Assembly: GCF_000264995.1 (NCBI RefSeq)
Contig: NW_006767439.1
Span: 521,850 to 585,849 of the forward strand
DNA length: 64,000 nucleotides
Direction: 5' to 3'
Source: Punctularia strigosozonata HHB-11173 SS5
Taxonomy: Eukaryota; Basidiomycota; Agaricomycetes; Corticiales; Punctulariaceae
Shown one piece after another: positions 34,178 to 45,404 of this stretch. The number at the start of each line of letters is the position of its first letter. Position 1 is the first letter of the stretch. A program made the position numbers and the translations under genes. The notes beneath the pieces were generated by a model. It saw only the letters and a list, made by a program, of their open reading frames with translations, was not told the DNA's origin and ran no database searches.

Positions 34178-35309
34178 ATGTCTGCACCACCGCTGTCGCA
34201 CTTCAAGCTCCTTGTTTTCGATGTGTACGGTACTCTTGTCGTGAGCGTAGTGGCCCCCAATTTCGGTGTTTCCCTCCGCTTACCATGGATTATCGGTGGA
34301 TAAAGGACTGGGAGACGGGCCTGTATACCGCCCTGAAACCATTACTGGCGATGACCTCCGGGAATACGTGGTCGAAGAGGGAGGCGCTGCAAGCTTTCTC
34401 GAGCGTTGAGAAAGATTTGCAAGCCAAGTATCCTGACGTACGGGAAATATTGCACATTGCAGTACCGAGGACTCAGGAAATAGCTGTTTGATCCAGATGC
34501 TGTACTCATATTTGCTCGCCAAGGGGCACGCGGATTTTGCGGCCCGACTCAAGTCGGAATCTTCTGCACCTGCGCCGACAGGGTCGACAACAGCGCAAGT
34601 CGAAACGAGTTCAGCTGAAGCATCGACCACCACCACTACGGCGTCGACATCCGCGGGTACGAGCGCAGCTGGGCCCACGAATGATTCCCTAGTGAGTCGC
34701 CTTACACATTTCGTAACCACGCCTTAAACACCGGCTTAGTCGTCCGCAGATATAGCATTTGGACAATCAATCAAAGACTGGCCCGTGTTCCCCGACAGTG
34801 TGGCTGCTCTTGCCACTCTTTCGAAACACTACAAGTTGGTGGTGCTTAGCAATGTCGATGAGGTTGCATGCAACTTGGTGTCTTGCTCCATGGAAGCTCA
34901 GATGTAACCACCCTGTCCAGGCTAGCTTTGCTCACACCAAGGCGGCATTGGAGCATGGCTTCGCTTTCGACGAGATCATCACTGCGGAAGATGTCGGCGC
35001 ATGGAAGCCATCAACGAGGGGCCACCAATACGTCCTCGACGTTGCCAAGCAGAACTTGGGAATCGAGGCGAGCCAAGTTCTAGTCACGGCCCAAAGTCTC
35101 TGGCACGACCACACTCCCGCCGTGTGTCTCGGATTTCTCCCGATAGTTGACCCCGCTCACTTTCCGTACAGAACAAACTCGGTCTATCGTCTGTTTGGAT
35201 TGACCGCGCGGGTGCAACGATTGGCATTGATAACCCGGAGAAGTACCAATATCTGCGACGTTTCGCCACTCTTGGCGAGATGGCAGCCGCTGTTGACGCA
35301 GGCGAGTGA
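34178..35309 (+). CDS. HAD hydrolase, haloacid dehalogenase type II-like
   Basis: A haloacid-dehalogenase superfamily hydrolase. The substrate is unknown; fungal members of this type act on small phosphorylated or halogenated acids. The ATG at 34178 gives [20 protein letters not shown], with the nucleophile Asp of motif I. The intron after TLV (donor at 34241) leads to [14 protein letters not shown]. Motif II is [11 protein letters not shown] (Ser), motif III is EDVGAWKPS (Lys), and the later acidic motif region reads SLWHDHTPA followed, after an intron, by [13 protein letters not shown]. The end is [12 protein letters not shown] and TGA at 35307-35309. A low-complexity Ser/Thr/Ala stretch (about 35 residues, 34,555-34,690) is inserted in the cap region. 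About six introns are present and no break is seen. Confidence 0.85.
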
Positions 35310-35455
35310 ACCAGACTGGCTGGAGAAAATACAATGTATTAAGTAGATGACGTATGCGAATAAATACCATAGCCAACGTTCAGCCTCCATCAGCTGAACA
35401 CCAGGTCGCGTAGCATATCAGCCCAGCTCTGCGTCTGCCTGTGCGCACCCAGTTA

Positions 35456-36467
35456 CTACTCTTCATCAGGCACATCCTCTATCGTTGCTGAACGGCTGTT
35501 TGGTCGTGATTCGCCTTCCCCTGAGTCAACGACCTCCTCAATCTTGGCGCCACCGGTCGCAGGCTCAGCGGGCGCTTTTCCCTTGCCCTTGTCGACCTTC
35601 TTCTTCTTCCCCTTCTTCTTGGGCAGGTCCCACTCCCACAGTGGAATAAATGATTCCACCTACAAGCACAAAAGGGGTTAACGCTATGCTGCGCCTACAC
35701 AATGATAACGCTGTACTCACGAAGCCGACGTCGGCGAAGAGCTTCGGAAATATCCAGATGCCGGGTGGTGTTACGATGATGGTGATGATGTAGAAGACGA
35801 GTCGCAGGATGGCTATCACGAAGAACAGCCCGATGAGGCCTAGTACACCCATGCTGAGGTACCAAACACCCAATCGCATGCTCGCTGGCCAAAGGGGGAA
35901 CATGACACCCGCTAGCATGACGACAACCATCGCGACACCACCCGCATAAGTCGTCCACTGTGAGCCTTCGTAAAACCATGCGTAATAGTCCGACGACGCG
36001 GAAGCCAGCTGGAACTGCTGCATCTGCACGATCTGAACCTGCTTAGGAGACGAGGCCGAGGAGCCGGAAGGCTGTCCCCTCTCCACCTTCAGGAAAAAGG
36101 CGAAGGGAATGATACTGTGCAGTAGTTGTGCTGCTTCTTGTTCCGAGGTGACTTTTGGTACGTTTTTTAATTTGGCATAGGCGGGGGATAGCAGAGCTTT
36201 GATGGCGCCCTTCCCTAGAAGCATACACAAGCAGTCAGATGTACGTTTTCCATGATGGGCACGGAGCCGCATCGTGTCTCCAGCCACGTATTCGTGTCTC
36301 CAGGACAAGGTTACATTAGCAACCGATCACTCACCCTTGAAGTAATCTATCCGCTTTCCGTTGAGCACTCCGACGCGTATTTTCATGCCAGCTTTGCTGG
36401 ACCGCAAGAAGTTGACAACATTGCGTACATCTTGCGGTGCCTTCGCCTGCTGCTCGAGCGTAGACAT
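35456..36467 (-). CDS. SEC62: Sec62, ER translocation complex subunit
   Basis: Sec62 works with Sec63 and the Sec61 channel in post-translational protein import into the ER. Three exons (36467-36335, 36214-35721, 35659-35456) give 831 nt and 276 aa. The N-terminal cytosolic domain includes APQDVRNVVNFLRSSKAGMK and IRVGVLNGKRIDYFKG, then KGAIKALLSPAYAK. Two membrane segments follow: GGVAMVVVMLAGVMFPLWPA and YLSMGVLGLIGLFFVIAILR. The conserved hairpin end TPPGIWIFPKLFADVGFVES leads into FIPLWEWDLPKKKGKKKK and an acidic tail. The order and length match the family. The gene is convergent with the HAD gene, with about 145 bp between stop codons. Confidence 0.92.
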
Positions 36468-37864
36468 TGAATGTTCGCTCTTCCGTTGGGACAAGGTTTC
36501 GCCGTCTGGCAAGGAGGCCGAGAGTCACCGGAGCACGCAGTGTCCGGTCAGACGATGCAGATATATGCTAACGAAGAGTCAAGACAGCGGATTCCAAACC
36601 GCTAGCCATGCCAGCGATGCATTGTCCAGGGCAACTGATCACATGGCCATTTCACTGGTGGCTAAGGGCGGCGGGGTATCTACAGTACGGTGTCCCAACT
36701 TCTGATACAAATCCTTGCTGTATGAACGTTCCTGCATATTCATTGCCTTCCGTGGCTAGAGGACCCCTGCGTGGCAGGTTCGGCGCAACATCTATCTGCA
36801 GTTTCGGCATGTGCGGGGGCGAAAATCCAGGTTGAGCGGTAACTTGCCAAACATTCCAGTTTCTGGGCCTCTGGCAGACAGCATGAGTTTCTCATTCGAG
36901 AAGGGATGCTATATAGCACGATACTATAGCGGAAGCACAAAGGCAGAAGCTTGGAGCCCTTCGATTGCACTCGGTTTCGTTACTTCGGGCCCGTAGGTAT
37001 GTTGTGCCTGAACGATCAGCAGCAACATCTAACCGGTGCCTTCGTATCCGCATGCTGCAGACGCTGCCATATCGCCTTGCTAACGCGCATAACGTCCTTC
37101 AGCAGCCGCGTTGGTGCATTATCAGCCAACACTGAAACACGTCCTTGAGCGACTTACTACGGATTCTTTGGAAGGTTTGCAGGGAAATCCGTCGAGGCAA
37201 GACACAAGCATTCACCTGCACGTATCTAGAAAACTGAAGGCGCATCATTTAGCCGCTTTGCTGGTCATAATTGAGTGGGACCAACTCACGAAACGCCAGA
37301 CAGGTTTGCAGTGCAGCCCTCGTCGCACGGACCGTCGAGCCTATAGGAAGCGAGCGGCAAGCCGAGTCAATCCCAGAGGGATTGGTGCGAAGCATTCACG
37401 TTGAAGTGATGTGTAGCTCAGTCAATTGCAAAGGACTGACGCTAAGCATTCACGTTGAAGCGATGTAGCCTGTTTTTCCCGATGGATAATCCGCTTGCTG
37501 TTCTAGGGGCAGACAATTTGAAGGCATACGGTCATGCCCGCGGCAACCGCGAATCGCATAATCATCCGCCCATACGTGGTTTCCAACGGTTGCAGTCGCG
37601 AGTTTGTGCCTGGCCCCCGGTGAAGAGATGACCATATGGGCCGGGCCTGTTTAAGGCCATTACCCAGTGGACGTCCAAGCCTTCCCGCTCTCGGAGGTCA
37701 TGGACGGAGGGTAAGTTTTCTATATCGCCAGTCTCCCGGCGCGCGGCGTTTGAACTTGAGGCAGTTGCCCGCCTACTGGATGTGGCGGCGGACGGAGGTT
37801 TGTCGCTCCTGGTTATGTTCCAAAACGTATGGATCATGAGTGAATCGCTAGACCTTCTCTCTCT
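36468..37864. promoter_or_regulatory. Divergent promoter region, SEC62 / velvet gene
   Basis: About 1.4 kb between two divergent start codons. Fungal velvet genes often have long upstream regions. It contains a 23-bp direct repeat (37390-37412 and 37444-37466). I see no supported gene. Confidence 0.4.
37390..37466. repeat. Direct repeat, 54-bp spacing
   Basis: A 23-bp sequence beginning AAGCATTCACGTTGAAG occurs at 37390-37412 and again at 37444-37466 with one mismatch. It lies about 400 bp upstream of the velvet gene. Confidence 0.6.
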
Positions 37865-39100
37865 ATGGAATATACAACCGATGCACCCCCTCCTGCTTTG
37901 CACCCCTCGACCGGCCACTCGGCGGGTTACATTCGCGTCGAGCTTCAAGAGTTGCAGGGAGCCGATCGGGGTAGGAAGTGAGTGCTCTAGCGGGTGACGA
38001 CGCCCCCTCGACGGCTGAAATTATTTTAATTGCCTAAGATACGGTGTCAAGGACCGCCGACCTCTCGACCCGGTACCATTCGCCTTCACGTTTGCATCAT
38101 ACTGAAGTTGTGCGCTCATCGGAACTGTGCGATACAGCCCCCCGTCGTGCAGCTACGGCTTCACAGGACGATCGATATCGGAGGCAACAACTTAGTGGAA
38201 AGAGAGATAGAGGACTACAGGTGCGTCCTACCCTAGGTGTCTCGACGAGGCGAGATGAGCCGACGCCTCTTACCGCTGCGCACAGGGATGTTCAGGTTTC
38301 TGGCCTGATATGTCATATCGACGCATATCCATGGCCAGAAACACCTCAGGGAGCAGGCACGCAGATTACCATACCATCGGACGAGACCCGTCAAAACACC
38401 TCGTTGTCGGCGCAGCACACGTCCTTCACTTGGAGGACTGCCGTAAGGCCGGCCCACCCTGTACCCCCGACTCTGGATGACCTGCCAGCCTTTCGGCAAC
38501 CTGAAAGGCCGGACCCCGACCCAGTCCTTGCCGTCATCAATGGACTGGCGATACGAGAATCTCACTCAGTGACGACCGACATAGTTGTGAGTCCAGTGCT
38601 ATTCTCCGCACGCGGATATACGGTAATCCACGCTCAAGGGTACCCGGGCGGTGGAGGCGCAGATAATCACTCACGAAGCCCAATATATCATCGTGTTTGT
38701 GTTTGCAGTATGTTCATCCAGTTCCTTTCGCGAACCAACGACTCATTCTATACTGAATGACATACAGGATCTTGCGATGAAACGCGAGGGGAACTTTCTG
38801 TTCAGATACAGGGCATTTGACTTGCTATCGCCCAACAAAGAACACATGGTAGCCGAAGGAAGGGCCCCGATTCCGATGCTGGCCGAGTGCTTCTCGCGAG
38901 ACGCTACCAAAATATGGGATACCAAGACGTTCCCAGGTTTGAGGCCGTCGACGAGCTTGACAATGGTGATCAATTCCACAATTCGCCCGTGCCATGGCTA
39001 ATATCCTTGTTACTTTCAGGAAATTGCTGCGCAATCCAAAAGCCACCGACCCCGTCTGCGATTGCCCACGAAACGTGCTCGCCGATCAGATAGCGAGTGA
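37865..39100 (+). CDS. Velvet-domain transcriptional regulator
   Basis: Velvet proteins are fungal DNA-binding regulators of development and secondary metabolism; family members include VeA, VelB and VosA. Seven exons (37865-37977, 38039-38072, 38138-38220, 38286-38586, 38639-38707, 38768-38965, 39020-39100) sum to 879 nt, giving 292 aa. The velvet signature is rebuilt across introns: GYIRVELQELQGADRGRKYG, then KDRRPLDPPPVVQLRL, EIEDYRDVQVSGLICHID, a low-complexity loop, YIIVFVFADLAMKREGNFLF, RYRAFDLLSP, PIPMLAECFSRDATKIW and TKTFPGLRPSTSLTMEI. The C-terminus is basic (RLRLPTKRARRSDSE), a likely nuclear signal. Two acceptors are AAG rather than CAG or TAG. The short N-terminus and continuous domain fit basidiomycete VelB/VosA-like members, but I cannot assign the subfamily. 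Confidence 0.85.
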
Positions 39101-40538
39101 ATCCGATGGGTAAAGAAGGAACGATCGAACGGGCATGCTGCATGCCTTTTTCGAATATATGGCCGTTTTTACGTCGCGTTAGGAGATACACGAACCTCGC
39201 CGACATTCAAGGTTTACCTTCGCCGGTCTATTTTTGCGCTATTGCTGTTTGCGTTTTCGCATGTCACCGTCTCACCTTTGTCGTTGGTAGTAGGGGTTTC
39301 CCGACACGTTCCATCGCCATTTCCCCCCGCTCCCCGAAACACGGAATCGTATCGTATCGTTTCCCTGCTTGCGGGAGTCCTCGAGTCCTCACGCTACGTC
39401 ATACGCGAAAGCCCCGCCGGCATCCCGCTACGTCAGTCGCGCATACAGTCAGTTGCTGGAAGTGAGTCAATGGAATACGTTACGGCGGACCCCTGATGGC
39501 TGACGATAATGGCTCAGAAGTCCTTGACGGGATGTAGAAAATCCGAGAGCGACTTCGCGAAGATTAACGAACGGATCCGGGGAATGCCCCGAGCGCAAGA
39601 AGATGCGCCCGACCTGTGCGATATCGGCGATACTGTAATGACCACCGAACCTCGGCGACATGAACTAGGCACTGACTGGCCGATTTGGAAATCGATGAAA
39701 GGATGCTTCTAGTTCGCATCTGCGATTCATGCAATCGTCACCGGTGCGTAGTCCGACATGCAGTACCGTGCAGCTGAAACAGAATGGAACTCGACTTGGA
39801 TCTTGAACTGTATGCAGTTCGGTATTCCGTGTTTCCGATGCAGTTCGCGGATGGACCGGGCCCGGAGGTACGTTCCTCCATAACTCAGGTCGCGCCTTGG
39901 AGGAACGAAAGCGCGATACGGTCGCATAGCTGGGCACAACATGGGGGCGAAGAATGCCGGGAATGCAGCGCGAGGTCCACAGTTGTCCCCAGAGCTTGGA
40001 AGCACCAATCGCCGGGAAGAGTGGACCACGACCTACACAGCGCAATCTCAGCTTAAACCCCGCGGCGGCATACTACCATCTGTGAGATAGATACTCATCA
40101 AGGAAGATGGCAGACGGAACTACACATGAATTCGTCGCCCAATCAAACGCCCTTATACAGCTATGAGGCGTTGACGCAACAAATGATACTCGGAGCTTGC
40201 ATGGACCATAGGCCTAGGTTTGTAACTAACTCCGCTCGCCTCAACAGAGCTCGGACCAGTTGTTTCCCGGGACTTCAGTACCAAGCGCTCGTATAAGCAG
40301 GATACGGCCCAACCTCAGTGGTTGTCTATCTGCCACAATGCAGCAGCACAATAGCATGTGTCCCCGATTATTTGTCCGCATGTGTTATTCGAGGCGACAT
40401 GATTTAGGGAATGAATATTAATGAATGTAGACGCGGAGTGATTCGAGGTGGCGTCGGCGTCTGGCACTTCTTTTCAGGGGCTCGGACGACGTTCCGTTTA
40501 ACGTGCAAACCTTCCCAAGCAGTAGACCACCATCACCG
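39101..40538. other. Intergenic, no confident gene
   Basis: About 1.4 kb between the velvet gene and the TPR gene. Open frames on both strands overlap one another and show no family features or joinable exons. Confidence 0.4.
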
Positions 40539-42218
40539 ATGAAAACCGCCCCGTCATCGCAATTGCTATCGTATGTGCTGAGACGCAGCATCCACACAGG
40601 GACCCGGCGCACTGCAAGGCTCGACTCCTTACACTGTCTGCCCTGGGGATACCCCACACGGACTTACGCCTCGCAGCCCGCTGCTAGTTCTGCTTCAAGG
40701 CCTTCACCTTGGTCACATTCGAGGATATCTACAGTGTTTGGTCTGCTTGTGGCGACCGGTGTCGGTGCGACCGCGTACGGTATGTGCGTAAAGCCCGTGC
40801 CTATACTCTGCTTCTGCTTACCTTGCCCGTCTCTCCTTCTGACGTCGTTAGATACGACTTCTTCGCGTCATTCGCGACTTGGCCTGCCGAGATAAAAGCC
40901 GATTTGCGTGCTGGGGTCAAAGCGAAGCGAAATGGTGACTGGATCCTGAGCCGTGGCTTCCTGACAAGGTACGTTACCCCATGGATCTCATTGTGTCCCT
41001 CCCCTTCTCAATCATGCAATTTTAGGGCATGGGATAATGCTCGAACATTACCTCGCTCCTCATTCGAGCCGGATACATACCTCAAGATATCGGGAATCGC
41101 TATCACACTTGCCGAAGTCCTTGAGAACAACCTCCAACCCGACGCCGCATACGAGGTGTACCGATCAGCGCTCGAGCTTTACACTGGGTCAGACCATGGA
41201 GAGCCCTCCGGCAGTTCCTCGAAATCTACAACGGTCCTCAAAGACCGGATGCGCACCGTAGCACTCGCTTCCAAGCTCGGTACACTGGCCCAAGCGCTGC
41301 ATAAACCCATTGAGGACGAAGAAAAATGGCTGACCTATGCCGTCAACGAACTGCTCAAGACGCTCACGATTGTGAAGCAGAATCCGTCGGCCTCTCTATG
41401 GGAGACATTACGCGGCCAAAGCTCAAAGAACACCCAACCGAAAGATGGCACGGAACTGGTTCTCTCTGAGCTCGACCTGCCGGCGTGGGTGACGAAAACG
41501 GATGTGAGCGCCCCGCTTGAGGCGCTTGGGACATTCTACGCTCAGCATGACAAAATCGAGTGCGTGCTTTCGACCGTCATCCGTTCGATCGTAGCTGAGA
41601 AGGAATCGTCAGCTACGCGTACCCTTTGTATCTACATGCAGCCGCCCTTCTCACTGGTCCCGTCGCTCGGTCCCCCTCGACGGGACGTATTGTGGGCGCT
41701 ACTTCCGTTAGTTCTGTTCCCGATTTATGTCGTGGGGCGCAGCTGCTTGCAAATATCGCCGACCTTACGATCAAATATGACAAAGGGCGAGCGAATCCCG
41801 CCGCCATGGCGCATGCTGTGGATACCACCATCGACGCCATCAAGCTAATGCAGCAGGGAATAGCAGAAGCGACGAGCATTACAGGAAAGGTCGATTATGA
41901 CGCCTGTGACGCCTGTGAAACCGGACTGGTAGCAGCTGTCTACAACATGGGCGCTCTGGCGGAGGTGAGCGACCTCCCTCTTGTCGCGGTTATGTAACGT
42001 GGGCTAATAGCAGTTTGCAGATGAATGGCCAACCGGATCAAGCGAGAAAGAACTTCGAAAGCGCCTTGAAGCAGGCGCAAAGGATGGGCATGAGTGAAGG
42101 TGTGCGGGAGGCGACGTTGGCTTTGCGGAGGATAGAACGGCAAGAGCGCGCCGACGCGATTGTCAAGGCTAGGGTGCAAGCTCGGGATGGTGCCAAGGCG
42201 GCTTCTCCACAACCTTAG
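40539..42218 (+). CDS. Mitochondrial TPR protein, Mgr3-like
   Basis: It is likely a mitochondrial inner-membrane protein related to yeast Mgr3, an adaptor of the i-AAA protease. The ATG at 40539 opens a basic, Ser/Arg-rich presequence (MKTAPSSQLLSYVLRRSIH) and is followed by one membrane segment (STVFGLLVATGVGATAYG). Past the first intron is YDFFASFATWPAEIKADLRA. The rest is helical and TPR-like: YLKISGIAITLAEVLENNLQ, AAYEVYRSALELYTG, LEALGTFYAQHDKIE, YALPLYLHAAALLTGP, LVAAVYNMGALAE and, in the last exon, GQPDQARKNFESALKQAQRM. About five introns are present. The topology matches Mgr3; the assignment is by architecture, so another TPR family is possible. Confidence 0.7.
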
Positions 42219-42492
42219 AGCGCTTACATGTCTCCGTATCTACACGATACGCCAGAGGATGCGCTGGCGTGGTTTGCGGGATCGCAACCTGGAAACCGCG
42301 CATGTATGCACTCAGGTCATAGAGCGAGTTCCAGTCGAGTGATTATAATTAGGGCTAGCCACCCCGGAAACATCAAGCATATTATGCAGTTCAACCAATC
42401 CCTCAACCCCGGTGATACTCGGCTAGTGGTATGGCGCTGCGTATTCATACGGCGCAGATCAGTTAAGGCGCTCGTCATCAAACACAGCACTC

Positions 42493-43921
42493 TCACCGCG
42501 TATTCAGCGACTCATACAATTGATCCCGGATCTGCCAGCGGGAGTCAGACAGCCATGTCTTTTTCTCGAAGACGAGGTAATCTTTGACTTCTTTGGGGTC
42601 AGTGCGCTTGATGAGCATGCCTCTGCGGTTGTAGGTTGACAACGTCTGCACAAAGACATTGACAATGAATTGGGCATATCGAAATGTAAAGCAAAACACT
42701 GAGAGTGTGAAGGCACGCACCTGTAAACTATCAAACCTGACCAACGCGTGTATGAGCCATCGTTGACCCGTCACCGGCGGTTTGGTCGACATGTAGAGCT
42801 CCTGAGCACGAAGACTGATTACTGAATTTGGAGCTAACTCTCGATGCAACCTCATTTAAGAATCAGCGGGGCTGAAACGTAGTAGTGCGCGAGAGTTTAG
42901 CTTACTTCCATTCATATAATCGGTCTTCGGACTGCCTCCGGCGAATGTGAGTGAGTAGACGGTCACGGTAAGGCGGTATGGCCAGCTGCTTGATCGTGTT
43001 CTCATCGCCACTGTTTAAATGCGAAGTTAGTCACGGTAGCATAGTTGACAAAGGCCGATAGGTCACGTACGCGGCAACCGCCACATTGATTTTCGAATAG
43101 AGGTCCTTTGTCAAACGGCGGAAGTTGGCCATGTAAGCGTTGGGCTTGGTGGACGCCAACTGGCCAACCGCTGTTATGAGTGGGCTCAAGGGTAGTTAGC
43201 GAAGGAAAAGTTTGCACACCTGGAAGATATTCTTCGACCACGGGGACGCTTCCGGGAACTCAGGCACCGCAAGTTTTTTTGAAAGTCGGTGTAGACTACG
43301 GGCAAGGACTTGAATGCATGCGAATAGTAAGGAGCAGATACAATGCGACGCACGCAAGGGCATTGTGACCCCAGTTCCACAAATTATCTCCTATCCGTCG
43401 ATGTATCTCCGTGAGCGGTCCTCCCCTAACCGGTTTGGGGATGTAGACATCTTTTCTTGGTCGTCGTTAGACTCATTTCCAATTTGCGTGCGTTTATACT
43501 TCAACGTACCCATAGTGGGCACATTCTGATCGTAAATGTCAAGAGAGGGGTACATCTCCTGGTACCGTTCCATCATCTCCAACTGCTTCAGCTGTTGCTC
43601 CTCCTCGCTCATGTTCGGTGATAACCCTGCGGCGGCCTGCTGGGCGCGTGCGCGGGACTCATAGGCGGCCTTGTTTCCGCGTACGCCAGGTCGTCGGACC
43701 GCCTGGACATTCTTCGGCGTGGACCTCGCGGGTACTTCCTGTGTCTGCGTAGCGTAGGTGCGCTGTGGGCGGAGGATGCTCTGCCGGAAGGCCACGTATG
43801 AAGGAGACGCTCTGCATCTGACAGCCGGGAGCATTTTACCGAAGTTCAAGCAGCTGGTTCCCGTCGTAGCCCAAGGCGCTCCGAACAAAGTTCGACGTGT
43901 GGCTGTGCTACTCGAATACAT
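42493..43921 (-). CDS. MBA1/mL45-like mitochondrial protein
   Basis: Probably the basidiomycete relative of Mba1/mL45, a Tim44-fold protein that ties mitochondrial ribosomes to the inner membrane for co-translational insertion. The ATG at 43921 starts a basic presequence (MYSSSTATRRTLFGAPWATT) containing RPQRTYATQTQ, which looks like a processing region. A charged helix (MSEEEQQLKQLEMMERYQEM) is followed by DVYIPKPVRGGPLTEIHRRI and NLWNWGHNALA. The Tim44-like domain includes YMANFRRLTKDLYSKINVAV, SLRAQELYMSTKPPVTGQRW and TLSTYNRRGMLIKRTDPKEV, then DYLVFEKKTWLSDSRWQI. The splice pattern around 43,240-43,480 is provisional, because several donor and acceptor pairs are possible there. The gene is convergent with the TPR gene, so two mitochondrial genes sit tail to tail. 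Confidence 0.7.
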
Positions 43922-44006
43922 GATACTATCCTCACGCCTACGAAGTGCAGGGCTACTTATGCCTGTTTAGGGACGGTGCAAGGATATACTATACCTACCG
44001 ACCTAA

Positions 44007-45404
44007 TCATAGTGAGGCTAATCTGCTCAGTACCTGTCGCATAGGAGGTCGCGCATCGCCTCGTTCAGCCCAGCAATCCTGTATGAGAGACCACATCTGG
44101 TCAGACGGCGGATTACAGTGGCAATCGCCTCGGTAAGGCCGAGAGGGCCTTGCACCTCGGCAAACCGCTTGCATCACTGCAGCTTCTTGAGCAATTTCGG
44201 AAAACGGAGGGCGAAGCGTAAACAACTGAACAAATTCAGCATGTGAAGACTTTGGAATCCTAGTGAGCGTACCTCTAGGCACGCACAGCCAAAGGCGAAT
44301 ACGTCTGCTGCTTGACTTGTGTCGATTGCATCCAATGACAATTCAGTTTTTTCGAAAAGTTCTGGAGCAGTAAACCGGGTATCTCCCAGGCTGCAACCGT
44401 TGATTGAAAGTGGGAGTAACCCAAAGTCAGCCAATCGTGCGTGTCCGTTGTCGTCCACGAGAATGTTGTTCTAAGAACACAATCGCGGATATGAGTCCTC
44501 ACATTGCGAGACAACAGATACCGATAAATACAAACCCCGCGCAAGCCACCGTGGTAGAGTCCCAGATCATGTAAGTGTTCCAATCCCTGAGCTATTTCTC
44601 GTATCTACATTCAGTGTCAATAAACGTGAGTCAATGTGCACAAGCTGTACCAGCGTACAGACCAAGCGTGCGACCGTCCTAATGTCGTGTCTTGTCTTCA
44701 GGTATTCCAGTACGTTACCGTTCTTCATCCAAGGCGAAACGAGATATAAAGAGTTCCCCGTCGTCACACATCCTGACCAGGTAACATGCTCCAAGGTACT
44801 CCCGGGCAGGTACAGACCCAAGAATGGCAGAAGGTGAGGATGAGCTAATTGACGCCATTCCACTATCCTAGCGCGCAGTATCTGCGCACACATATATGAG
44901 CACAGTCACGATCTGATGTGATACGCCGACTTGCCAGATAGAACGCTGATCGATCATTTGCGGTGTAGAGACGGGGTCGTTTGAGCGCGACGTAATCACA
45001 ACGTAGCGAGAGTGCTCGACGTCTGCGACCTCGAAACACGTCGAAAAAGGCACCGCCTGCTACTGGCATGCCACGGTTTCTGGCGCTCAGGAAGATACCC
45101 CGCGGGAACAAGCAAGGAGGAAGTGCGTCCACATGCTGGACCAACTTGCAAAGGAGCGCGGTGACACGAGATCGCTCCGATAGATTCCTTGGCTGGTGAA
45201 CATTTTTCGAGCGATCCAGTGACTAGAAGCAGCGTAGGTGCAATTTCTACGCAAACATGTAGATCTACTGACCTTTTGGACTTCATTCGCTAGCTTGGGC
45301 ACATCGGCGACTTGCACAGCATTGACGTCCTTTGAGACAAATGAACCAAGTCCGATCGATCTCAGAATGTTTGTTTCACTGTCGCTCAAAGCAAGGGCTA
45401 TCAA
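44007..45404 (-). CDS. Protein kinase-like protein lacking the catalytic Asp
   Basis: A tyrosine-kinase-like Ser/Thr kinase family common in Agaricomycetes. An N-terminal helical region (ILRSIGLGSFVSKDVNAVQ) precedes the kinase domain. The glycine loop is GGAFFDVFRG and the ATP lysine is in YVALKRPRLY. The hinge region is NSLYLVSPWMKNGNVLEYL. The catalytic loop reads LYHGGLRG followed by NNILVDD: the position of the proton-acceptor Asp is GGC (Gly) at 44545-44547, where the neighbouring kinase at 46986-48435 has GAC. DFG is intact (ARLADFGLLPL), as are TAPELFEK and the C-lobe CWAERGDARPPMRQVL. It is probably a pseudokinase or newly inactivated kinase; all other exons remain open. The true start codon lies upstream of 45404 and is unresolved. 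Confidence 0.75.

Noticed and set aside
38044-38760. 238-aa single-frame protein
   Set aside because: Only the part 38286-38586 is real coding sequence (velvet exon 4). The flanks run through introns and other exons out of frame.
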